A stretch of DNA of 12,825 nucleotides from CAYLJO01 sp964383905 (GTDB taxonomy: Bacteria > Acidobacteriota > Blastocatellia > Pyrinomonadales > Pyrinomonadaceae): the NCBI GenBank assembly GCA_964383905.1, contig CAYLJO010000180.1, positions 1 through 12,825 on the forward strand, given 5' to 3'. Shown piece after piece: positions 1 to 6,469 of the stretch. Both the position numbers and the translations under genes were made by a program. Under the pieces are notes generated by a model. It worked only from the letters and a program-made list of their open reading frames with translations, made no database searches and was not told the origin of the DNA. The number at the start of each line of letters is the position of its first letter. The first letter of the stretch is position 1.

Positions 1-808
1 CGGCGCTCTGCCAACGGTTATTCGGAGACCAACTGCCGTCGGCCTTTTGTTGTTTGACGAGCCATGCGTGCGCCTCTTTGATGAGGTCTTCGTCAACCGC
101 GATAAATTCGCGCGCGTCGGTGAGAAATCTTAAGGCGTAAGCCGTAAGCGCCAAATCGGCTTCATCGCCGCGCCCCCAGTATGAAAACCCTCCGCTCTCC
201 ACGCGGTAATTGAGTAGACGCTCATAGCCTTCCTGCGTGTAGCGTTGAGCCTTTGCCGTAACCGGCCCATCCTTACCGTTGTGCCCGTAATAGCGGAGTA
301 CCAGCAGGCTCGGATAAGTCGAAGAGATGGTTTGCTCGCCGCAGCCATGCGGGCGCTCCATGGCCCCTTCGATGCTTTCGATCACGTGGGCCATCAAGTT
401 CGGGTAAAATTTCAACTCTGCGCGCGTCGAGCCGCGAATCGTCTCCGCGGGGAAGCTGATTTCCAGCGCCGCCGTATCCCCCATGATTTGGCTCGCCGTT
501 TTTACTATCTCTTCACCGTTAGGGTGAACGGTGATTGGTTTCTCAATGGCGTCGCTTGCCTCCGTGCCGGTGGCGTTGATCCGCTGCTTGCCATCGTGGA
601 TGGAGGCGACAGCGCGAAAATCGAACGTCTCCCGCACGGCAGCGCCCGCCACCACCTCGGCGCGTTTGCGCGCCGGTCCGAGCAGCGTAAACCAGCCCTC
701 TGGCTTGATCTCAAAATCAACCACCTGCGTTTTGTCGAGGTAATTGCGCAGCACGATGGGAAGCGCGATCTCATCCCCTTCATTAACTTTGCCGTCAGAG
801 GATCGTCG
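1..808 (-). CDS. Alpha-2-macroglobulin family protein, thioester-domain fragment (both ends incomplete; possible pseudogene)
   Basis: The minus strand is open from 808 to the left edge (269 codons) and reads as the MG7-CUB-thioester part of a bacterial alpha-2-macroglobulin. These are periplasmic or surface protease traps. The hallmark thioester motif GCGEQ lies at 346-332 (Cys codon 343-341), preceded by an ERPH segment. After it come the alpha-helical thioester-domain segments, including YERLLNYRVESGGFSYWGRG and AWLVKQQKADGSW. Upstream, EGDEIALPIVLRNYLD matches the conserved start of the domain before the thioester domain. The C-terminus is cut by the window edge. The N-terminus is also missing: a TAA at 811-809 closes the frame, only 9 bp beyond the TPR stop, and family members usually have many hundred more residues before this point. 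The first in-frame ATG is at 484, inside the domain; a GTG at 754 is the best upstream alternative. Family assignment is firm. Whether the fragment is expressed, decayed or an assembly junction cannot be told. Confidence 0.85.
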
Positions 809-819
809 TTACCACTCGG

Positions 820-2523
820 CTAACGTGTGCTCGCCTGCTCGTGGTAATTCCGCGCCTCTCGTAGCTCAGCCAATTGTCCGTCTGCCCCGCCCCACACCCG
901 CAATAAATTCGAGTAAGCGGAGAGAGCAGCCCGGCTATCGCCGCTCTGCGCGGCGGCGCGTGCAGCGCCGAGCAGCGACCGTGCCCGGTTCGGTTGCCGC
1001 AACAGGGCGGTTTCAAACTCGTGCCCGGCCTCTTTGGGGCGGCCCGCGCGCAACAGAATCTCGCCGAGCAATTCATGAGAGGGCTTGATCACGTCGGGCG
1101 GCCCTGAAGGCGGTGACATCTCTTCCTCTATGGAGGTCGCCTGCCTCATCAATTTAATAGCTTCGTCGTAGTCTCCCTTCGATGCGCGACTGGCGGCGGC
1201 CACCTCCAATTCCATAACACCTACTATCTTCGCACGGTAAGGTTCTCCCGAATCGACAAGCTGCTTGCGGACTGCTCGCAACTCATCAATGCTCTTCTCA
1301 GCGCTCACGCGATTGTCCGTTGCCGCTGCCATACCCTGTATAAAGATGGCGAGGATCTTGCTGCGCGACGGCGTGGTAGTAGCTGCTCTGGCTTCCGATA
1401 GCCTCTGCGCCGTGCAATGGGCGGGGGGCTGAGTTGTGACGCCTTCGTACATTGATTGGCTCTCGGGTTTCGCCCCGATTGTATCGAAGATCTTTGCCGC
1501 CGCGTCCCAGCGCTCGGTTCCGACAACAAACGCTGCCGCCATTTCGGCGTAAGCCCGCTCAAGCATGCGCCGATCATCGGATTCGACAATCGCCCGGCGC
1601 ATCAGCCCGAGCAACTCCTCGGCCTTGCCGTAGCGGCCCTGCTGCAGGTAGACGTAGAGCAGCCAGTGGAGGCTGTGATAATCGCGATGGGTGATGGAAA
1701 GGCCCTTGCGCTTTACCCAGGCATCCGAGACCGCCCACGCTGATTCGTTGGAGGCCGCTGCCTCCGGCCACATCCCCAGTTGAAGGAAGATGTGGGATGG
1801 CATGTGACGGGCGTGATGCGCTTCCGGAGCGATCTCGCTGTAGCGACGGGCAGCGGGGAGCGCCAGGATGGCGTGCTCCGGGTCATCGAAGGCATGAATA
1901 ATGTAGTGGGCCGCGCCCGGATGATCCGGGTTCTTCCGGTAAACATCCAGGGCAATCGCCCCGGCCTGCATTTGACGCCGGAATCCTTTATCACCGGGGC
2001 GGACTGTCCCCAGCAGCGAGAGCGCATAAAGAGAGGCGGCCTCTAAATCGTCCGGGTATGCCTTGTAAATCTTCTCCATCGCGGCGGAGTAGGCGATGTC
2101 GCGGGTCAGCTTATCGCCTTCACCATACAGAACCCTGACCGCGTTCAAGTAAGCCCGCTCTCTTTCTGTCAGCTTGGGATTATCACTGATTTTGGCGAGG
2201 ACTTTTCTCGCGGCTTCTGTGTCCTGTTCTGCCCAGAGCGGATGGTTGTACGCCATCGCTTCGCCCCAGTAACCCATCATAAAGCCAGGATCGGCCTTCG
2301 TGGATTCGCGAAACTCATCAAGCGCTTCTTCAAACCAGAAGGAGTGGAGCGCGGCGACTCCCCTCAGGAAATGGGCCTTCGCCTGCTCGGAGCCGGAGGT
2401 CGGAAAATCGACCTTTCCCAGTTTGGACTGCTGTGCCGCCGCACCGACGGCCGACGCTGTGAGCGTAGAGACAACCAGCAGCGATAGCAGTGCTGTTTTG
2501 TTTATGGTACGGGCCGGCAGCAT
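820..2523 (-). CDS. Secreted TPR protein with histidine-rich core
   Basis: 567 aa. It begins with a signal peptide (about residues 1-30: NKT, a hydrophobic stretch, then an AAA-QQ cleavage-like site), so it is probably periplasmic. The start is fixed by a GGAGG Shine-Dalgarno at 2535-2531, 7 nt before the ATG. TPR-like helix pairs are visible at about 47-80 (HFLRGVAALHSFWFEEALDEF), 284-312 (LHWLLYVYLQQGRYGKAEELL), 450-467 and 483-545. Between residues 201 and 286 lies an unusual histidine-rich core: H201, H206, H210, H217, H236, H237, H240, H244, H279, H283, H286. I recognise this as a recurrent but uncharacterised bacterial TPR family. A role as a protein-interaction scaffold is generic; metal binding is only a guess. 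It lies 251 bp downstream of the receptor gene, so it may be transcribed separately. Its stop abuts the A2M fragment. Confidence 0.85.
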   Translation of the reverse strand: MLPARTINKTALLSLLVVSTLTASAVGAAAQQSKLGKVDFPTSGSEQAKAHFLRGVAALHSFWFEEALDEFRESTKADPGFMMGYWGEAMAYNHPLWAEQDTEAARKVLAKISDNPKLTERERAYLNAVRVLYGEGDKLTRDIAYSAAMEKIYKAYPDDLEAASLYALSLLGTVRPGDKGFRRQMQAGAIALDVYRKNPDHPGAAHYIIHAFDDPEHAILALPAARRYSEIAPEAHHARHMPSHIFLQLGMWPEAAASNESAWAVSDAWVKRKGLSITHRDYHSLHWLLYVYLQQGRYGKAEELLGLMRRAIVESDDRRMLERAYAEMAAAFVVGTERWDAAAKIFDTIGAKPESQSMYEGVTTQPPAHCTAQRLSEARAATTTPSRSKILAIFIQGMAAATDNRVSAEKSIDELRAVRKQLVDSGEPYRAKIVGVMELEVAAASRASKGDYDEAIKLMRQATSIEEEMSPPSGPPDVIKPSHELLGEILLRAGRPKEAGHEFETALLRQPNRARSLLGAARAAAQSGDSRAALSAYSNLLRVWGGADGQLAELREARNYHEQASTR

Positions 2524-2634
2524 GAAATTACCTCCACGGGGAACTCAATAATCTGAGTATGCGAAAGCCAGGCAGCATTCCTTCAGTCATTTACTTAGCT
2601 ACACCGTAAGATCCTTGACGCGGCTCTGAACGCG

Positions 2635-2643
2635 AATATATCA
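2635..2643 (-). promoter_or_regulatory. Candidate extended -10 promoter for the TPR gene
   Basis: On the minus strand the 251-bp gap between the receptor stop and the TPR start contains TGATATATT, an extended -10 of the TGnTATATT type. It would give a leader of roughly 105 nt before the TPR ATG. I see no good -35 hexamer at the usual spacing. I also see no convincing hairpin-plus-T-tract terminator after the receptor, so read-through is possible. Nothing else recognisable lies in 2524-2774. Confidence 0.25.
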
Positions 2644-2774
2644 CTGTTTTCGCCGCCACCCCATACTTCTCGCTACGGATTCGCCAGCTTCCATCGCCCG
2701 ACGGGGTATTTATCCATCCCACACGATGCTATCCAGGCTGCCGTGATAGAGGCATTATTGGATCTATTGATTTT

Positions 2775-5135
2775 TTACAGCGAGCCGAAGCGCAGCCTGA
2801 GGCCGACCCGCAGAAACAGCGGCGGCCCCACGGTGGTGACCGGCGTGCGACCGATGGCATAGCGCCGGTTAAATAGGTTTTCAGCGGCGACGAACGGCTC
2901 GACACCCCGCGCGATGCGGTGCGATGCGAATGCGTCGAGCGTGAAATAGCGGTCAAGTCGAAAGCGGTTCTGATCGTCATCAAACTGCGCCCCCGTCAAA
3001 CGGCCCTGTAAGCCGAGCGTGAGGCGCGCGGGATCCATGTGGCGTATCTGGAAAGTCAGCTGGTGACGCGCGACCTGCGGGATGAGTAGCCCTTCAAGAG
3101 CAATCTCGGCCGGGAATCTCGTGACCCTGGCGTCGGCGAAAAGGTAGCCGCCTGAGATAGACCAATGATCTGTGAGGCGTGCGTCCGCCTCCAACTCCAG
3201 ACCCCGCGAGCGCGTGCGGCCGAGATTCTGCCGCTCCCGCGTGATGAGATTCGGAGAAACACTCAGCGTCACGTTAGCAACGGGGCGCGTGACCTCCGCC
3301 CAAAACAGTGTCCCGCGAAGATTGAGCCTTTGATGGAATGGGGCGACGTTTGCGCCGGCCTCGCCGCCCGTTAACCGCTCGGCGCGCAGCTTTTCATTGG
3401 CAAGCGTCAGGACATTGCCGACCCTAAATGATCTATATAATTCGTTGAGCGTCGGCGCGCGAAATGCGCGGTAGGCTGACGCGGTGAGGGACACCTTGTC
3501 GGTGAGTTTGTAAAGAGCGGATAACTGCGGGCTAAAAGCTGTCTCGGTGCGGTCGGGGAAAATATTGACTGCTGTGGGGTCTCCCTGCCTGACGGAGTGT
3601 GTGATAGCCTGCGCCGCGTAATTGCGCCAGTGATCAACCCGCGCCCCCCCGGTGACGAACAAGCGCGAGGTGACGCGGATGATGTCTTCAACGAAGACGC
3701 CGGCAGATCGCTCGCGCCCGCCGGCATCGACAAACGAGGACGGCCTGTTCTGGACAAAAACGAGCTCGCCGCTTGCGCCTCGTACTTCACGGCCTTCAAA
3801 CCCGGCGACGAGCGTGTGATTGTTGCCGGCGGGACGCGACCATTGAGCGGTGAAGCCCACGGCCTGGACCGGGACGCGCTGAAGGCGCGCCAGCGACTCG
3901 CCGTTCCGGTCGGCTGAAACGACCGAGAAGTTTTGATCGAAGAGCTCCGTGCCGCCATAAGCCCGCAATGAGAGAGTGCCGGTACGTTCGGATTGCCAGT
4001 CGCCGCCTGCGCTCAACTGGCGCAGATGTGTGCGGTTAGTTTGCAGCGGCGTCCCGTTGGCGCGCGACTCTCGGTAATAGGATCCGGTGACGAACACGCG
4101 CCCATTTTTTGTGATCTGTCGTTCGAGCGTGAGATTAAACACGGAGTGGCGCGACCCCGCGGGAGTGTCGACGCGGCCACGCTCCCTTTCGTTAACGAGG
4201 ACATAACCGCCTGTGCGGAACATCTCCGCCGCCAGCCTCGCGCCCCACCCCCGGCGGCTTCCGCCGACAAAGAGCGAGGCGTCAGGTGTCTGCTCATTGC
4301 CGTAGGATGCTTCCACAGAGAGGACCGGAGACGTCGCCTTACGTGTGATGATGTCGATGACGCCGCTAAGGGCGTCACTGCCGTAAAGGTTGGACGCCCC
4401 TCCGCGCAGCACTTCGATCCGGCTCACCGACTCGCGCGGGACGCGGCCCCAGTAGACCCACCCGCCGAAGGGGTCATTGAGCGGGATGCCGTCGGCGAGC
4501 ACGACTGTGCGGCTCGCCCCACTGGCGCCGACGCCACGGAGGCTCACGCCCTGCGAGGTCGGGTTGGCGGTGCGACTTCCCGAGCGGCGAAATAATTGGA
4601 AGCCCGGCACCTGCCGGAGCGCGTCGTCAATGGTGACAGCCGCCGTCGCGGAAAGCTCCGCCCGTGATAGTATGACGACGCTCGCCGCCGTCTCGCCCAG
4701 GCGCGTCTCGGTGCGCGTTGCCGTGACGGTCACGTCTTCGGAGATGGGCGCGGGCGCGAGCAGGATTTGCAAGCCCGATCTGTTGCCTTCTTGGGCCGTC
4801 CATTTTTGCTCGAACTCTGAAAAACCAGGCGCGTGGACAGTGAGCGTAGCGGTTCGCACCGGCACCGCGTTAAAGACAAATTTCCCGTCGGCGTCGGTCT
4901 TCATCTGAGCTATGACTGATGTCCCATCCCTCAAAGAAACTTGAGCGCCGGCGACGGGCGCGCCCGACTGGTCCAGCACGGTACCCTCCACATACAATCC
5001 CTGACCTAATGCCTCCGGTGAAGCAGATACCTGCGGGCTGAATGCACACACACAAATGAACGCACAGGCGAAGACGTGCGCCATGCAGGCAAGGGATCTG
5101 GGCGCAGCGATTACTCCCCGATGTATGAAGAGCAT
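2775..5135 (-). CDS. TonB-dependent outer-membrane receptor with N-terminal carboxypeptidase-regulatory-like domain
   Basis: 786 aa, a typical length for TonB-dependent receptors, which import scarce ligands (siderophores, cobalamin, glycans) across the outer membrane using TonB-ExbBD energy. Order seen: signal peptide (about 1-39, with four cysteines, ending QVSAS); a beta-sandwich regulatory-like domain at about 47-128 (VEGTVLDQSGAPVAGAQVSL, then DADGKFVFNAVP); a TonB-box-like EDVTVTATR at about 133; a plug at about 145-265 with VTIDDALRQVPGF, SLRGVGASGASRTVVLADG, RIEVLRGGASNLYGSDALSG and VIDIITR; and a long barrel ending in LFLRVGLRLRFGSL. The plug resembles the BtuB/iron-receptor group, but no ligand can be named. 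The ATG at 5135 is kept because it places arginines before the hydrophobic stretch; ATG 5084 (residue 18) is an alternative. Neither has a strong Shine-Dalgarno. It starts 51 bp after the hydrolase gene, so co-transcription is likely. Confidence 0.93.
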   Translation of the reverse strand: MLFIHRGVIAAPRSLACMAHVFACAFICVCAFSPQVSASPEALGQGLYVEGTVLDQSGAPVAGAQVSLRDGTSVIAQMKTDADGKFVFNAVPVRTATLTVHAPGFSEFEQKWTAQEGNRSGLQILLAPAPISEDVTVTATRTETRLGETAASVVILSRAELSATAAVTIDDALRQVPGFQLFRRSGSRTANPTSQGVSLRGVGASGASRTVVLADGIPLNDPFGGWVYWGRVPRESVSRIEVLRGGASNLYGSDALSGVIDIITRKATSPVLSVEASYGNEQTPDASLFVGGSRRGWGARLAAEMFRTGGYVLVNERERGRVDTPAGSRHSVFNLTLERQITKNGRVFVTGSYYRESRANGTPLQTNRTHLRQLSAGGDWQSERTGTLSLRAYGGTELFDQNFSVVSADRNGESLARLQRVPVQAVGFTAQWSRPAGNNHTLVAGFEGREVRGASGELVFVQNRPSSFVDAGGRERSAGVFVEDIIRVTSRLFVTGGARVDHWRNYAAQAITHSVRQGDPTAVNIFPDRTETAFSPQLSALYKLTDKVSLTASAYRAFRAPTLNELYRSFRVGNVLTLANEKLRAERLTGGEAGANVAPFHQRLNLRGTLFWAEVTRPVANVTLSVSPNLITRERQNLGRTRSRGLELEADARLTDHWSISGGYLFADARVTRFPAEIALEGLLIPQVARHQLTFQIRHMDPARLTLGLQGRLTGAQFDDDQNRFRLDRYFTLDAFASHRIARGVEPFVAAENLFNRRYAIGRTPVTTVGPPLFLRVGLRLRFGSL

Positions 5136-5186
5136 GCCAGCATCTTATCCCGGCCACTGCTCCTGACGCGAGCGCACCGAGGAGCT

Positions 5187-6116
5187 TCAACAGGCTACTT
5201 CTATTCGGGCATCCTCTTCGGCGAGTGTCCACGTCTGCCCGGGTTCACAGACTGCGACGCGCCAGCGTTCATTTCCGGCTGCGGCGAGCAGCCGCGTGAT
5301 GGGTTCATTGACGGGCTCGCGGCTGAGGCGGAATGTCGAGTGGTGCATCGGCAGGATGTAGCGTGCGCCCATCTCGCGCCGCATCGCCCACGCCTGTTCG
5401 GGATTGGCGTGGACGTAAACGTAGGGGTCATACGCGCCGATCGGCAAGATCGCGAGATCGATTTGGACACGCTGGTGCAGGCGGGCAAAGGTTTTGGTAT
5501 AAGCAGTGTCGCCGCCGAAGACGATTGCCCGATCATTCTTCGAGATCAGAAAACCGCCGTAGCCACGATCTTTGTCGGTCAGCTTGCGTGCGCCCCAATG
5601 GTTCACTTCTATTGCTTCAATGCGCGCGCCGTTGATCTCAACGAATTCTCCCCAGGACAGCTCGGAGACCTGTTTAAAGCGGCGCACCAGATCATGATTG
5701 CCACGCTGGACCACCGCGTGTGTCTTGCGCGGGAGACGCCGCAGCGTGCCGAGGTCGCAGTGATCCATGTGCGCGTGCGAGACGAGCACGGCATCGAGAG
5801 GCGGAAGTTCCGGGATGCTAAGCGCCGGTTGAACCAGCCGGCGGGGACCGATAGTAATGCCCGCGACGTTGACGCCGACATGCGAGCGCAACGCGGGGTC
5901 GGTCAGCAGCCACGTGCCGTAAAAGTTTATGAGAACGGTGGCATGACCGAGCCACGCCACCGTGAGAGCATCGTCACTCCAACTTGCGGGCGTTGGCCGG
6001 TAGGGGGCCGCCGGGATCGGCGTACGTGATTCCTGCACCCGTTGCGCCAGAAAACGGCGGGCGTGCTGACGGACGTATTTTGCGTAAATCTTCCAGTCCT
6101 TAGTACTTATACTCAC
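5187..6116 (-). CDS. Metallo-beta-lactamase-fold hydrolase (NAPE-PLD/UlaG-like)
   Basis: 309 aa from the GTG at 6116, with no signal peptide, so cytoplasmic. Metal-site motifs are complete: WLGHATVLI (about 55-63); HxHxDH in SHAHMDHCD (H114, H116, D118, H119); H173 in VNHWGAR; D203 in GGDTAYT; and H258/H259 in LPMHHSTF. The HANPEQA motif (H236) and the short insert pattern fit the COG2220 group, which includes N-acyl-phosphatidylethanolamine phospholipase D and lactonase-like enzymes; the substrate here is not predictable. It leads a likely two-gene unit with the TonB-dependent receptor. The start is odd: the perfect AAGGAGG ends only 1 nt before the GTG, whereas an in-frame ATA two codons further (6110) sits at ideal spacing. 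A stop codon (TAA, 6125-6123) two codons upstream rules out an earlier start. Confidence 0.9.
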   Translation of the reverse strand: MSISTKDWKIYAKYVRQHARRFLAQRVQESRTPIPAAPYRPTPASWSDDALTVAWLGHATVLINFYGTWLLTDPALRSHVGVNVAGITIGPRRLVQPALSIPELPPLDAVLVSHAHMDHCDLGTLRRLPRKTHAVVQRGNHDLVRRFKQVSELSWGEFVEINGARIEAIEVNHWGARKLTDKDRGYGGFLISKNDRAIVFGGDTAYTKTFARLHQRVQIDLAILPIGAYDPYVYVHANPEQAWAMRREMGARYILPMHHSTFRLSREPVNEPITRLLAAAGNERWRVAVCEPGQTWTLAEEDARIEVAC

Positions 6117-6117
6117 G

Positions 6118-6124
6118 CCTCCTT
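6118..6124 (-). promoter_or_regulatory. Shine-Dalgarno AAGGAGG that questions the hydrolase start
   Basis: A full anti-16S match, AAGGAGG, reads on the minus strand from 6124 to 6118. It is followed by one C and then the GTG at 6116, which is too close for normal initiation. Seven nucleotides downstream is ATA (6110-6108), in frame. The real start is therefore either the poorly spaced GTG, a rare ATA start, or an ATG altered to ATA in this strain or consensus. Confidence 0.6.
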
Positions 6125-6194
6125 AGATGCCGGCCTGCCGCTTACAGGTGCTTGCTGAATCCTCGGGAAAATTACTTAACTGCGTCAACACGAT

Positions 6195-6214
6195 AGCGGA
6201 AGGGGATTTGAACC
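6195..6214 (-). other. tRNA 3'-end-like remnant
   Basis: Read on the minus strand this stretch is GGTTCAAATCCCCTTCCGCT. It resembles a T-arm loop (GGTTCAAATCC) followed by an acceptor 3' strand like that of tRNA-Gly (CTTCCGCT). One base appears to be missing between T-stem and acceptor. No matching 5' acceptor, D-arm or anticodon arm lies upstream, so it is not a functional tRNA. It may be a leftover attachment-site fragment or a coincidence. Confidence 0.3.
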
Positions 6215-6233
6215 GCCGCAGGACGCCGCAGGA
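6214..6233 (+). repeat. Tandem duplication of a 10-mer
   Basis: CGCCGCAGGA occurs twice in direct tandem, directly next to the tRNA-like remnant. The rest of the 353-bp divergent intergenic region (6117-6469) holds the hydrolase ribosome-binding site, a candidate promoter and the DUF885 ribosome-binding site; I see no other gene in it. Confidence 0.7.
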
Positions 6234-6396
6234 CCCGAGAGGAAGACGGAGAAAAAAGGTGGAAGCAGTTGGGCAGTCGGTTCTGACTTTTCATCACATT
6301 CTTGCAGTTTTAGGGGCAGAGATTTCATGCCAAGGCGCAGAGGTCGCAAGCGTTGTAAATACCTTACTATCGATGGCGTGCGCGGCTGGAACATCA

Positions 6397-6405
6397 TGCT
6401 ATATT
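6397..6405 (+). promoter_or_regulatory. Candidate extended -10 promoter for the DUF885-hutF unit
   Basis: TGCTATATT is an extended -10 (TGnTATATT) located 64 bp before the DUF885 ATG, giving a leader of about 57 nt. No clear -35 hexamer is present, which is tolerable with an extended -10. It has the same pattern as the candidate before the TPR gene. Confidence 0.35.
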
Positions 6406-6469
6406 GTCTTCTCTTTTAAGCCCTTTGGTAATAAGACATGCGACCGGCAGGCTATCAACGGAGGTGTCA

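Noticed and set aside
245..823. 192-codon plus-strand open frame
   Set aside because: It lies opposite the A2M thioester frame, which carries recognisable motifs; the plus-strand translation does not.
5148..5156. GCCACTG, a core of the cobalamin riboswitch B12 box, near the receptor start
   Set aside because: It is on the strand opposite to the receptor, only a few bases long, and the surrounding riboswitch elements are absent.
5076..6029. 317-codon open frame on the plus strand opposite the hydrolase and the receptor start
   Set aside because: It is antisense to two genes with clear family motifs, and its translation shows no domain pattern. GC-rich codon bias opens such shadow frames.
6192..6270. 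Complete tRNA on the minus strand before the hydrolase
   Set aside because: Only the T-loop and acceptor 3' part is recognisable; no matching 5' acceptor strand, D-arm or anticodon arm is found in the preceding 80 bases.
6127..6469. Plus-strand open frame running from 6127 into DUF885, and a 70-codon minus-strand frame at 6185-6397
   Set aside because: The first is in another frame than DUF885 and lacks a ribosome-binding site; the second ends through the tRNA-like stretch and shows no protein features.
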